The position numbers were made by a program, and so were the translations under genes. A DNA stretch of 64,000 nt from Pyrenophora tritici-repentis. Its lineage: Eukaryota; Ascomycota; Dothideomycetes; Pleosporales; Pleosporaceae. Below are positions 45,956-58,790 of this stretch, piece after piece (within the stretch, counting starts at the first letter, position 1; every line of letters starts with the position of its first letter). The notes under the pieces were generated by a model that searched no databases, was not told where the DNA came from, and was given only the letters and a program-made list of their open reading frames with translations. The stretch covers positions 1,426,001 to 1,490,000 of the forward strand of contig NC_089395.1 of the NCBI RefSeq assembly GCF_003171515.1, written 5' to 3'.

Positions 45956-46306
45956 GCTATATAATGCGCTTACTCTTTTTAGCCCGTCACCTACGCTTGT
46001 TTGGGGCCATGGGAGCCATTGGGTCGTGCGATGTTGTTTTGATGGCGAGCTCGTGAGTTCAGTCGGGTCTTAGGTAAGATGAAAGGTAATGACGCGTACA
46101 TGCTGGCCCCGCGTGAAGGAGACCTACATATATACGCGTCAATCACGCGCTCATAGTAAGAAGTTGATATGGGGGGATGTTTCAAGATTTATTGAATCGG
46201 TTTGAGGTATTGAGGTGGTTGGTGAATTTGGTGGGTGGTTGGGATTGTCTTGGTGCAAGGTAGACTTGCGAAACTCTCTCTTTCTCTTGCTATTGTACAG
46301 GAAAAT
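45956..46306. other. Intergenic, nothing recognised
   Basis: A gap of 351 bp between two minus-strand orphan genes, with no credible frame. Confidence 0.4.
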
Positions 46307-47795
46307 CTAGTAATCCATGTCCCAAGCATGAAATGGGTAATGGGCCTCCGTGTCCGAGTAATATGACTCCTCACTATCCGTATCTATTTCCCCCTTTTTG
46401 GGGCGTATCCGTGGCATCCTGCTTCTCTTGCTGTGCGTCATGGGAGTGCGGTCGCCGTCAATATGCCCTTCACAATCTTCATCGTAGCATGTCTTGTTGT
46501 TGTGAGTCGCGGAACGAAAAGGACCCCTGTCAGGTGCGTCCCAGTCATAATACTGTCCGCAGTCGATCCATTTGCCCTTCTTCTTTGCCCATTCATCCTC
46601 TTTCTCGATTTTGGTCTTCTCGCTGAAGACGCCAGTGAAAGTGAAATCCCCAACCTCCGCCCCATTAACGGCCTTTGCAGGAGAAGTTGTTGTCATGTAT
46701 CCATTGCCGCAGAAGGTTATTTTCAGCATTATGGTTGCCCCAGTCCGTTTCCCGTTGATACTTGCCTCGGCGAGGTGTAGTCTGGAGTGGGGAGAAACCG
46801 AGCTTGGAGTATAGCCAGACACGTTCCAGACATATCCATCGGGCATTCCGTAAAACGTCATTTGTCCAAGGAAGCCATCATATCCCGTCCCGTGCTTTTC
46901 GTCATGATGGGTGATGGAGAGTTTTCCGCGATTGAATTTGACCTCATTTGGATGTCCGCACATCTTTTGTTGGAATTTGAGATAATCGGTGGAGTAGAGA
47001 TGCCAGTCGCCTTTTAATTCCTGGATAGATAGATCCTCGCCCTCCCCGATCACTTTTTCAAGCCAGCTGATCATTGCTTTACCCTTGGACGAGTACTCTT
47101 TGTGCTTCTTGTAGGAGCACTTTCGCCTATAGGTCGCCTCGAGTTGGTAATCAGAATCGTCATCGTCTATAGGTTCGTCTAGCAAATCAGAATCACTATC
47201 TTCGTCGCCCGGGGCGATAGCAACACGAGACTGCGACGAATCGTTGTTGTCGTATTTGGCGTACATGTTGTCGCTGTCCTCAGCATATTCATCAGGCTCG
47301 GGATTTTGATTCTGAACAGATGCTGTGCTGCGAGGCTCGTTGTAGTCATGGATATTTGAGGTTCCTTCTGGTGGAGCTTGGTGGTGATGTATTCGACGTA
47401 GTTCTGAAAACAATCGATCTAGCTCGGGAATATTATAAGTAGCTATAGTAAAATAGATCGATGAAACTATGGTGAACTCCATAAGCTTTTTGGCGAGTGG
47501 TGATTCGATGTCCTTGCGTTTCTTGAGTTCCTGATAGCTTCGCAAAGCAATGGTAAAGATCTCGTAACGATCTGCATCATCGGATACAGCGACCCCATCG
47601 ATGTTCAAATCTAAGATATGTAAGTAGTAGCTTTCCAGCCATGCAGGTAGGTACAAACAGGTGCTAAGGCCCACCATATCCTTATACCATCGATCCCGGA
47701 ATTTTTCTGTTGCCGTCAGTCGCATGTCATCCCGAGGTCTTCAAGAGTTATGTCCACTTACGGATTGTCGCGGCATCCATCGTGAGACTATCCAT
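46307..47795 (-). CDS. Orphan protein with acidic linker and Trp/Gly-rich C-terminal domain
   Basis: Two exons (47762-47795, 46307-47706; intron 55 nt) give 477 residues. The N-terminal 130 residues are helical (QKFRDRWYKDMVGLSTCLYLPAWLESYYLHIL). An acidic disordered linker follows (GDEDSDSDLLDEPIDDDDSDY). The C-terminal domain (about 225-400) is beta-rich, including LKGDWHLYSTDYLKFQ, GFLGQMTFYGMPDGYVWNVSG and GDFTFTGVFSEKTKIEKEDEW, and ends YYDWDAPDRGPF. The tail is basic and then acidic. No catalogue domain is recognised. Possible relation to the neighbour at 44854 is described under findings. Start taken from MDSLTMDAATI in exon 1. Confidence 0.75.
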
Positions 47796-49074
47796 CTTGA
47801 GGAGTAAAGCTGTGCACTCCCAACTTCAGATCGAGGGTGGGTATGATGGTCACAGCAGCCCATTTGGTTTTCGTGATAAGTAGTATCTTGTCTCCATAGC
47901 AACCTCGGATCCCGTTCATAAGTAAAAGTTTAGACAGGCGTTTCATGCATCGATGTTACGCTAATTGCATGGAGGCGGTGGCGCTGGGCGGGGTTCAGCA
48001 AATTCCCTTGGCTATATCAAGCCAACCCGCGCAATTTGCTCTACATCCAGTTTTGCTTTTTGTTACGTATCTCCTCATGTGGTATACCAAAAAGCAACAT
48101 TTCAATTTATCCTGCATCTAGGCGTGCGCCACCAAAACACACTTAGGCAATTATTGCCTGCCTGTTGATTAACAGCCAGAGAGGTTGGGGAAAGGATCTC
48201 GCACCAGGCATCGGATATATCCGTCCACTTCCCATGGCTTTGGTTGTTTGGATGAGTGCCCTAACTAAATTTACCAGGCGAATCTTGTATTAATATGGAT
48301 CTGGATCTGGACCGGGGCACACATCTCACTTCCCAGGGATCAATCCATGTTACGTCATCTCATCGCTAAAGGCGTTCTTGCATAACTGCGTCCTGGCGTC
48401 TAATGTTCCTGCAAAATGTAATGATGCCCTCATTCTCACCACATCGCGTCGCTGGGAACTACATCAACATTTTTTTCATATAGCATGTAAACGATCCCGC
48501 GTTTCAGCATTCCCACGCCATCTGCGGATCTCATGGTGGCATTAGGATACCCATGACCCGGGAAAGCCACTCCTTCTCCTGATACCATGGAATATATACC
48601 ATCGACACCGATGAACTCATCTTACTCACACCCGCCAATCGCCTCTGTGGGTGTGCTCACCTCGAACTATTCCCATTGTCAATTGCAATGGAACTTGTAG
48701 TAGAGGCCGAATTGCTAACACCCTGTCGATGCGCAGCTGTCTAGATAAGCAAATGCTAGCGAGACATGACGTCTAAAAGCACACATGACACCACACATGT
48801 ACAAGGAGGAAATACACGTTGATCACCTGCTCGAGAACCAACCTAATTGTAGTGAATACCGCCATAACGTCATATATGACTTCTAAACCTACTTCCGTAC
48901 CCGATGTCTCCCACCACCCTTCATCGCTTACTCTCACCCCTGTCTATCCGTATACATAAGCCTATCCTTCTCATTGAACACACTGCCATGATCATCGGAT
49001 AGCCGGCATTTATACAAGGGATGAAGACGAATGTCAGTACGATAATCGGTAGCGAGGCCACCAAACGCGTCTCT
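47796..49074. other. Intergenic, nothing recognised
   Basis: 1.3 kb without a supported gene. Short frames only. No repeat or RNA gene was seen. Confidence 0.45.
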
Positions 49075-49962
49075 CTATTTAGCCACCTCGTCCTTTCTGT
49101 CTGGTGAACGTGTAGCTTTGTCATCCTTGCTGTCTTGGCCTCGAGCTCGCTCAAACCACATCTTTCGCAGATGGTCAAACGAATCGCTGCTTTCGAGCGC
49201 TAGTCGCAACTTGCTTTGAAGGTCCGCGGGCTTGGGATATGTCTTGAAAGGAGGACCCTTCGGTCGGTGAGTGTTGTCTCTGGGAACTTCATCTCCTATG
49301 TGAAGTTCGCGGGATAGAACTTGTCGGGGCGTAGCGGCCGGGGGTGGAGGTGGAGGTTGACCGCTGTCTAATCGGCTTGAGTACTTGCTAACAAGCAGTA
49401 GTTCCTTTGTTGCGTATGATGGGATGAAATGGCAATACGGCGGCTCAACCTCTGACTTGCAATGCGTAGTTTGGGCAGTCTGCTTCGGGGGCACGTCCTG
49501 GGTGTGACGCTGGACTGAAGGCCTAAAAATTGGGGCTGTTGCAACGAAGACTTTGTCTTGAGACTTAAGTACCAATGTAGCGTCCTCATTCTTCCTTTTC
49601 TTTTCAGGCGTGGGGGTATATGTAGCTGCGCGTGCATTCAGGGCAGGAGCTTTGTGGCGGTGGTCTTGCGCGATTGTCGCTATATCCCCTTCACCTTGCA
49701 TTCTTTCGAGCTTTTCAAAGAACTCTTCGGATTGCGTTGGATCTGCTCTGTATCGCATAAAGCTGATAGCGGCGAGGGATATATGGAATCCCTGTTCTAG
49801 CTGACCGACTCGGCACTTCTCGAGCTTTTTATCCACCCAGTCGTTTACAGTTCGGCTCCAGTACACTGTAGGATATTAGAAACCGTACAATATGAGTGTT
49901 CAGGTAAAATTTTACATATGCTTACGTGGTCGGTCGGCACGACACCCAGCAACAGATGCCAT
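49075..49962 (-). CDS. Orphan protein, low complexity
   Basis: The second exon (49075-49865) carries 263 codons: a conserved-looking helical start (YWSRTVNDWVDKKLEKCRVGQLEQGFHISLAAISFMRYR), then a Pro/Lys-rich disordered part (PPPPPPAATPR) and a charged helical end (LRLALESSDSFDHLRKMWFERARG). The intron 49866-49925 has strong GTAAGC and CTACAG ends. Only a start at ATG 49962 (MASVAGCRADRP) keeps the frame, giving 275 residues. A long Gln-rich frame from ATG 50327 overlaps but does not join in phase. Function unknown. Confidence 0.6.
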
Positions 49963-52028
49963 TCATCATGTGGGACGTTCTCCTTGCCGTTTTGTGCCGT
50001 CGGGTGATGTTGTGACTGTGATTCGTGCTGTACTTGCACTGGCATATGCACTGAATTTTGCGATACAGGGGTTTTAGCGTCATGCGGGTGTCCAAAAGGC
50101 GCGTAGTTTAGCAGCCCCAGTAGCTGCTGTGTCTGTCCGCAGGAGGACTGAGAATACTGGTTTGGGTACGGATAAAGTTGTGGGTTCTGCTTCAACTGTT
50201 GCGCTTCTGAAGCAGGATATGTGGGTAGCTGTGGCAACTGTTCGTTTTGCATGTGTTGCTGTGCGGGATGCTGATCTTGTGGCGTATGAGGGTCTCGCCT
50301 TGATACAACTGAGTGTTGGCTGTGCATCGTTATGATGAATGAAGCCTGCTGTTGCTGCGATATATGAGATGCGACCCAGCTACCTGAGGAGGTGTGATAT
50401 TTGTCAAGGCTCTCGACACAAGCGTGACTGCTAGATGGCGATAGGTTCAGTGTCCAACATGACGATATTCACCTTTATGCGATACCTCGTTCTAGTATTT
50501 CCGTTTTGTTTGTATGACTAGAACATTGTTGTGTCTTCTCATTACATTCTTGTACATGTTCTCTTCTTTCAGGCATTGGCCGATTTTCACTACCAGGTGA
50601 GGTTTCGCAGCGTTTGATCTGTATGCGCGTGTAGATTTGTATCAGTCCGAGGGTATGCGGGGGAAGAGACCGGATACGTGTGTGCCATGATGATAATGTG
50701 CGATGGTAATGACTGAAAAAGTGAGGCGACACCAGGCAAGTGACAGCCTGTGGGTTACCTTGCCCTCTCATCCAAACTCCAAAGTCTAGTGCCACGTCCT
50801 ACAACTTAATTTCGACAGTCGCCTATCATCAGAAATTCATGATAGTTTGGAGTGAGAGTTTCCGGGGGTAGAGTACATGGTACAGTACAAAATAGCAATT
50901 TATTTGACGAGCGGACGAGAATTTGTGAAGAGAGAGTTGTAGGACACGATGGCATGTTCGGCACGTGTGTGTGTGTGGATATCGCACCAGACTGGGATAT
51001 GCTCGCTGGGATCGATGTGGGGACAGACAACACTGCGCTAATGCGGCTACGGCATCTAGGGACGCCTCCTGGGACGTGCCAATACCGCCGAACGGATGTC
51101 GCAATTCTTGGTATCGATTACGAATGTTAGCCACACTTCACACATCAGAACTGAGTGCACGCAAAAGACAGGCGTATAGACGCACATCGTCCTGTTCCAT
51201 ATCCGCACGACATGAGCAACTTGATATAGCGTTGGAGCCATCGACTGGCACTCTATATCGAAGACTACTCACAAAATACAGCATTTTGCAACCGGAACCA
51301 CCCGGCCAAGTCCAACACCCCACGCGATCTGCGATCGCCGGGACTGGATGATATCTCTCAGCTTTCGCCAGCCCAGCCCTAACAAGCTCAGCGCTTTGCT
51401 CGTCCCAGCATTACCAAGTCCTTGTCTCCCTTTGCCGATAACAAATATCTCGCTCAACATAAGCACGCCATGGTCGGGTGGTTTCCAGCGATGTCAGCTC
51501 TTTGTTGTGATTCGCACGGCGTGCCTCACCAACTAGCATTGTCCCTGCCAAGTTGTATGTGCCGTCTTGACGGTCGGTTGTTTCTTGGAATACGACAAGC
51601 CACAGCCTTTACAGCTGTATCTCCGCCTGAATTCGAAAATCATAGCGTAGTCTGTCCTTCTACGCCATCTCAGCATATGGCACCATTTCTCCACGGGATT
51701 TTTCATACAACACCCTATAAGACTGCTCCAAATTTCAATGATTCTACATGATTCTTGCACCCCCAACACCTAACCACCTGCAGGCGAATCCATAAATTGC
51801 CTCACCTTCTTCTTTACAGTGCTGTCCCATCGGCGTACCAACCCGAAGAAACGCCGGTCAGCTGATGGTCAGGGACCTCCCTTCAAATATCATCAACTCT
51901 GTCCTCCCTCTGCACGCCACCTTACCCTGCTCGGCATCAGACACGGCTTGGAGATACTGCAAGGCTGGCTTGTCTTGAATACAAGCCTTCCAAAAACTAG
52001 GGTATAACCACTATCACGACTACCTGAC
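49963..52028. other. Gene-poor region
   Basis: 2 kb. The first part (to 50327) holds a Gln-rich minus-strand frame of 160 codons that may be 5' leader or an alternative first exon of the 49075 gene. The remainder has only short frames. The end should be the promoter of the sulfate permease gene. Confidence 0.4.
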
Positions 52029-54612
52029 ATGGCAGCAGCTGGTAAGAATGCCGCCAAGATCCTTGGGATAAGCCTCGACTACCGAAACGAGCCCGAGGTT
52101 CCTAGGGCTGGTTCAAGCACCTTTGTGGAGACTTGTGAGTACCACAACCGTCAATCGATACGCAGAACTGAAGAAAGGAACAGATACAGAGCGTGAGCCG
52201 ACAGCACGGGAATGGCTTTCGCAGTTCAAGCCATCAGCAGCTGCCATCAAGCGTTACACAAGGAGCTTGTTTCCATTCCTCGACTGGATATTCCACTACA
52301 ATCTGACATGGCTGTTCGGAGACTTCATCGCCGGCGTTACAGTTGGATTTGTTGTAATACCTCAGGGCATGGCGTACGCTTTGCTAGCGAAATTGCCTCC
52401 TGAATATGGTTTATACACCAGCTTTGTCGGGTTTATCCTTTATTGGGCATTCGCTACGTCCAAGGACATCACCATCGGTACCGTTGCCGTCATGAGCACC
52501 ATTGTCGGAAATATTGTCACCAAGGTCCAAGAAAAACAACCAGAGATTCAAGCCGTGGACATTGCTAGAGCACTATCCGTCATCGCTGGCTCAGTTTTGC
52601 TGTTCATTGGTCTTGCACGATTAGGCAGAATTGTCGAAATCATTCCTCTGGTCGCAATCAGCTCATTCATGACCGGGGCCGCAATTTCCATTGGAGCTGG
52701 TCAGGTCCCAGCACTTATGGGCATTACTGGGATCAACACTCGTGGACCTACGTACCTTGTGATCATAGACACTCTCAAAGGCCTTGGACGCACAAAACTC
52801 GACGCAGCTGTAGGCCTAAGTGCTCTTGTAATGCTCTACGGCATACGCTTCTTCTGCAACTTCATGTCGAAGAAGCAACCGTCCAAGCAGAAGATATGGT
52901 TCTTCGTAAGTTTCGCGCATCCGATGGCAGCTTGCAAACTAAAATTTCTTCTAGACTAGCACGCTGCGCATGGCGTTTGTTATTATGCTATACATCATGA
53001 TCGGCTGGCTTGCAAACAAAGACATCAGAGGTCTCCATGATGGGAAGAACGGTGTCAAGCTCGCGAAATTCAAGATCTTGGGTCACGTGCCTAGAGGCTT
53101 TCAACATGCTGGCGTGCCGAACATGGATACCAAGATTATCTCTGCCATTGCTCCTGATATCCCAGTCACAGTCATCGTCCTGATTCTCGAGCACATTGCC
53201 ATATCGAAATCGTTCGGACGAATCAACAACTATGTCATCAATCGTAAGTTGTTCTAACATCTGTATCTTAACGAGTACTAATGCTGTACCTTAGCTTCGC
53301 AGGAGCTTGTAGCAGTCGGCTTCACCAACGTCATCGGGCCATTCCTGGGAGCCTATCCTGCCACGGGATCGTTTTCGCGTACTGCTATCAAGTCGAAAGC
53401 AGGCGTTCGTACTCCGCTTGCCGGAATCTTCACAGCGGTCATCGTCCTCTTGGCCTTGTACGCCCTAACGGCTGTCTTCTTCTACATTCCCTCGGCTGCA
53501 CTCGCAGCCGTCATCATCCATGCTGTTGGAGATCTCATCACCGAGCCCAATGTCATCTACCAATACTGGGAAACCAGTCCTCTAGAGGTCGTCATCTTCT
53601 TCGCGGGTGTCTTTGTCACCATCTTCACGAACATCGAAAACGGCATTTACGTCACGATCGCTGCTTCTTTCGCCCTACTTTTATGGCGCATGCTTTTCAC
53701 ACATGGAACTCTACTCGGAAAGGTGAAGATCTGGCGTGCCACCCCAGACACGGTAGCCAACAGAGAGGGCAGCGACTTCTTACTGGGACCAGATTCCTCT
53801 GTTCGCGAAGCATTCATCCCAGTTAGTCACAAAGACGGCTCAAATTCTCTCATCGATATCGAGTCTCCATACCCTGGTATTCTGATCTACCGCTTTACCG
53901 AGGGCTTCACATATCTCAACCAACAGGGCTACATGGACGAGCTCGTACATCACGCGCAAACGATTTCCCGCCCGACTACGCTTGACCGGTACTCCAAAAT
54001 TGGTGACCGGCCCTGGAATGATCCCGGTACGTCGTCTTGAATTGATTAGTCCTTTTATACAATACTGACTTCATGCGCCAAGGTCCGCGTCGTGGAAAGC
54101 CTATCAACACAGATGATAACCGGCCAATCCTCCGCGCCATCATTTTGGATTTCAGCGCTGTCAACCACGTCGACGTCACATCAATTCAAGGTCTCATTGA
54201 CGTACGCACACAACTGGATCGCCATGCCGCGCCTGAAACGGTAGAGTGGCACTTTGCATCTGTCAACAACCGCTGGACAAAGCGTGCGTTGACGACGGCG
54301 GGTTTTGGATACATCGACCGCGAACGTTTTGCCGCCCGCCAACACTGGAACCCAGTCTACAGCTACGCACCTTTGGTCAATGCCACCCCCAGAGTGCATG
54401 ACCCAGAGGCACAAGACGAGATTCGCACCGTCGATCCAGAGAAGCGCTCGGCGGCTGTCAAGGTCACTACTGTTCATGGACAGAATAGGCCGTTCTTCCA
54501 CATCGATGTGCCGGCAGCTGTTGAGAGTGCTATAGCTAATGTGCATAGTAAGCTGGCAAATACCAGCTCTGGAAGCTTTGAGAAATCGGAGTTTACCACC
54601 AAACAGGAGTAG
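52029..54612 (+). CDS. Sulfate permease (SulP/SLC26 family with STAS domain)
   Basis: A plasma-membrane sulfate importer feeding sulfur assimilation. Five exons (52029-52134, 52184-52905, 52955-53243, 53295-54026, 54083-54612) give 792 residues. After a cytosolic start (AAKILGISLDYRNE) and EPTAREWL, the SulP signature appears: VGFVVIPQGMAYALLAKLPPEYGLYTSFVG, then ATSKDITIGTVAVMSTIVG. Some ten to twelve membrane helices follow, with SQELVAVGFTNVIGPFLGAYPATGSFSRTA near the middle. The last exon is a STAS domain (RAIILDFSAVNHVDVTSIQGLIDV). In the first intron the acceptor at 52183 is required, since the nearer AG gives a stop. Fungal permeases of this type are usually induced by sulfur limitation through a Cys3/MetR bZIP factor. 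No such site was verified here. Confidence 0.95.
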
Positions 54613-56579
54613 GCTGGGACGAAATGGGTGGTATATACGTATATCTTTTGAATACATACACACTTGTCTTTTCACCATGATGCATGTTTCCAGAAGTCAT
54701 GGACGACTGCCTCAAGATCCTCATACTAGCACCCCTTAGAAGACCTGGCTGGCTGAAATTATCACAGGATAGATTTGCGTCGCATCAGCCTCAGCTCCAG
54801 CATAGACTTTTTCCTCAATGTTGTTTCGCGTTATCGTGAATGGCGTGACGAGGCGTCAACAATAATGGTGATGAGCTTCGTAAGATCAGAGGCGAGAACC
54901 TCAAAGGAATAGGGAGATTCGAAGGGTCGAAGAGGCGTTCGCGTCCGCCATTGTCCTATGCAGCGTATATTGGAGGCGGCTTTTGTAGACTTTACGTCAT
55001 CGTCGAGTTTCATGTCGCAGACAGGCGTCCATGGCTGCGCGCCTTCTTTTATGAGCAAAAGGAAAACACGCACATGTCACGACGCCACGTATAGCAGGGT
55101 TTTCTATGCCGTCCACAACATGATCGAAACATGGTGGAAGTTAAATGTATGTTGTACGCCATTCGGCAGGCTTTTCCAACATTGATCACACTCGTATCCA
55201 GCTCCGTCCTACAAATAGTAAGCCGCAGGAGAACTGCGGAACCGTCCAAATGGGTACTAAAATGTTTCAACACTTGGACGTATTAATATACACCTCATGC
55301 GCCTAACGCATGCCCGTGAACAAGAACCGGGACGCTGGACAAACGGCGAGGCAGGTTCCCACAACTGGTGCGAGCAGCGGACGGCGGAAGGGACGGACAG
55401 ATGGTGGGGCTTACTAATTGAAACGCTAGAAGCCCTATTTGGAGACAGCATACGCAAGGATATCCAAGTAGCAACTTCATCTACTTTCTCTTTCCATCTT
55501 ACATGTCTAAATTACATGCTCCCTTTTCGCATCAATGCATACGAATACGGCCGGAGTAGACAACAGGTTCTAGTTAGACGATTTGCGCAGACTGAGATTG
55601 ACTTCATCTGCATGCCAGCACGATCTCCAGCAGTCAGGTAGTTTGGTTGTTCCCTCCCGATAACCCCGACGGTGGACCGAAAGGAATGACGACTTGTACA
55701 AATTAATTATCGCACCCCAACCAATGAGCGCTCCTTTCCCAAGGAAATCCAAGCTCTCCGCCCTTCGCTAGTGATGAATATCGGTATGATTCTGAAACCG
55801 CGCTAAACATTCCCCATTGTGCCCCATCGTCGTTTTTTCCAACAACATCATTAATCTCTAGGGTGTGAGGGCTGACGACACCTGTTGTACCACCATAGGA
55901 CATGTAATCTCTTTGTACCGACAGCTGACCCCAGCCCGCAGGCTGGCACACTCAAGCTTTCCTGCGGAGCTTTTATTAAAATCTCGTTTGTGCACCCCGC
56001 TGCCGAGTCCTTTTGCCAAATCTCCGCGCCACTCGGCTTTGAGCGAACCCTAGTACGCTTTGCAGCATGTAAGCAGCCGCAAAGCCGCCGCATATATGAA
56101 AGTCAATCTAGATAGCCATGTTTTGCAACACCGAGAATCACTATAAGCAAGTCAGTTGGATGTGGGCGGGTTTCTTGCCGTGGCCACACATGTTCGAGCT
56201 GCGTCCGCGTTTGTAAAGGCGTTGATTACGTATGTGGGCGTTGGTGTGGATCCAGTCTTCATTTCGGTTAGAGGAAGCCGTACAACCGGCGGAAGTAGAT
56301 GAAAGGTTCATGTGCGGTACTGCAGCCACAAGCCGGTAGACCAAGTTGAGACCGTTGATCTCTGATATGATATTGCGGCGACGCCATGGCTGGACTGGCC
56401 AGGCCCAACAGCAACAACGTGTGGGGTGCATCTACGTTATATTGCAACAACTGGGGCTGTGAAGACACCCTGGAGATATAAATTGATATCCCACAGCTGT
56501 CTTGCCATTATCACGCTCCCTACGATCCTCCTTTTACTACCCTCCTTCAGCAAAGCTACCCTAGACTCGCTTGCCCATT
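54613..56579. other. Gene-poor region and GH45 promoter
   Basis: 2 kb without a supported gene; frames of up to 114 codons show no family resemblance. A TATA-like atataaat at 56476-56483 lies 104 bp upstream of the GH45 start. Confidence 0.45.
56476..56483 (+). promoter_or_regulatory. TATA-like element of the GH45 gene
   Basis: Sequence atataaat, about 100 bp before the ATG at 56580, a usual distance for a strongly inducible secreted-enzyme gene. Confidence 0.4.
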
Positions 56580-57321
56580 ATGGTGTCGATCAAACAAGTC
56601 GCTTTCTTTGCCCTGGCATCCGGTCTCGCAACCGTTGACGCCCAATCCACCGGAAAAACGACCCGGTACTGGGACTGCTGCAAAGGTTCATGCGGATGGT
56701 CCGGCAAGGCCAACGTGAATCAGCCCATTAGAAGCTGCGACAAGAGCGACAACCCCATTGCCGACATGGCAGCGAAGAACGCCTGCGACAATGGTGGCTC
56801 GGCATACATGTGCACAAACCAGATGCCATGGGCTGTCGACGACAACACCGCCTACGGCTTTGCGGCTGTGAAGCTCCAGGGCAAGTCTGAGGCTGATTGG
56901 TGCTGTGCTTGTTATGAGTAAGTCAACACTCCCCTAGATTCTTATAAAGTATCATGCTGATTCGCCTTTCTCTAGATTGACCTTTACATCTGGCCCTGTC
57001 TCGGGTAAGAAGATGATTGTTCAAACCACCAACACTGGCGGCGACCTTGGCGACAACCACTTCGATATCGCCATGCCGGGTGGTGGCGTTGGCATCTTCA
57101 ACGCCTGCACGAACCAGTGGGGCGCACCTCCAAACGGTTGGGGACAGCAGTATGGCGGTATCTCAAAGCGATCCGACTGCGATAGCTTCCCCGCGAAGCT
57201 CAAGGCGGGTTGCCAGTGGAGGTTCGATTGGTTCAAGAATGCTGATAACCCGAGCGTGTCGTTCAAGGAGGTTACATGTCCATCGGCGTTGACGTCCAGG
57301 ACTGGCTGCATCAGGAAGTAA
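56580..57321 (+). CDS. Endo-beta-1,4-glucanase, glycoside hydrolase family 45
   Basis: A secreted inverting endoglucanase acting on amorphous cellulose. Two exons (56580-56917, 56976-57321; intron 58 nt) give 227 residues. The N-terminus is a signal peptide ([21 protein letters not shown]) with cleavage expected after DA. The family signature [13 protein letters not shown] holds the first catalytic Asp, and [13 protein letters not shown] holds the second. Many paired cysteines ([25 protein letters not shown]) are conserved. There is no linker or CBM1 module, so this is a single-domain enzyme. Suggests plant-biomass degradation. Confidence 0.95.
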
Positions 57322-58790
57322 AACATGTCGATGCGATGGATCTTCAGGGGATCAGCTAAATCCCGGGCGTATGACGTCTATATGTATGAATTCGTGTTTC
57401 GTTGTATATAGTTCTCACAAAAAGCCATGTTGTAAATGTGTATGGATCATCGAGGTTGGAAGCAAAGAAATGGGTGACCGTGTGTCTGGCGACCAGAAAG
57501 TCGGTGTGAAGTCTTCGTTCTAGTTACTCAGAAGGATTTCCTAGGCAAACTCCGTTACGAATACGAGCTCGCGATGTATGTTCCAACTCGTCATGTCACC
57601 GTACCCTTCACGTAAGCGTGCACATGCTAAGCGTGGAATCTGTATTTTCCGTCTGACGTCGGAGCACGATCTCCGCTATCTCGAAAGCAGGAATTGATAG
57701 ACACGGAATGTCCAACCGAGTGACAACTGAGTGACAACTGAGTGACACCACGTGCCAACTCAAAGTACGAGAAGGTAAACGGACAATGCGACGCTGCGTG
57801 AGAGCAAGTGCAGCGGCAGCATTGTCATGTCAATCAAACCACGACTCAGGTTTCAAGGTTGCAGCTATTGCCGGTCTCAGGAACCAAGAGAAGATGGCAT
57901 TGGTCCTCGACGTCTTGGGCATTAAACAACGGCAGTCAGGTGTCGCAAAGGGGCCCCGTGCTTTGTATGCATATCCCCGCCTCCCGCACTAACAAGCATC
58001 ACTAACCTCTCGGATGAGCAGTGAGAGAGGATACCCCATTTGTCGACGCGCGTTCCAGCAATCATGGTGCTGGACCCTGAATCTAACTTTCCACAAAGAG
58101 GGCGCAAAAGAAGATCAGCATTTTGCAATGTTGCCAGATCAAGCCGCGTGAAACAACCATGACGTAACGTCACGCTATGACGAGCTAATCACGTGTCCGA
58201 TGCGGTAAGCGCACAACTCGTGCCCCAGGTTACCGCTGCGACGGCTCTCTAACCGTCACCTCACTTTGGACCAGACGGTATGCACCCCACACGCAACCAC
58301 GCCTCTCAGTGAAGCTATGCAGCGGCCCGCTTGGTTGTGCCAACACACAGAACCAGTCCCAAAGCATAGACATGTAAAGTGTCTCCTGAGGTTTATGATA
58401 AACCCCTCTTGTACGGTCATGACACGCCGCAAAGGGGCCGGCGTAGGATGGAATCCCCACCGAAGGCATTGATCGCCGCGCCGTCTCGGAGACTTGCGCA
58501 CACAGACTGCCAACAGGCGATGATCGTCGCAGGCTACAAGTCACTCAAGAAGGCACACCTTCTCCCTTGATTCTTCTGACTGACATCTTTCCTTATCCTA
58601 TACGAACGACTACTGCACCCCGCTTTGTCAGACCGTCATCATCCGATGGCTACGGCACTGCTCTCACATTCTCTATCAGACTACTAGCGAACATATATAC
58701 ACTCTCCTTCTCTAATCTTTCTGCATCTTTTGCGACCACTATCATTTTTGCATCGCTAGACTGTGTCCGGATACAGCCCGGCGCTGATTC
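57322..58790. other. Intergenic, nothing recognised
   Basis: 1.5 kb with short frames only. A small tandem of gagtgacaact (three copies) lies at 57719-57748. Promoter of the glycosyltransferase gene at the right end, with tatataca near 58690. Confidence 0.45.

Noticed and set aside
52135..52165. A 31-nt first intron in the sulfate permease
   Set aside because: Too short, and it creates TAA at the junction. The acceptor at 52183 gives 49 nt, a branch site and the family sequence.
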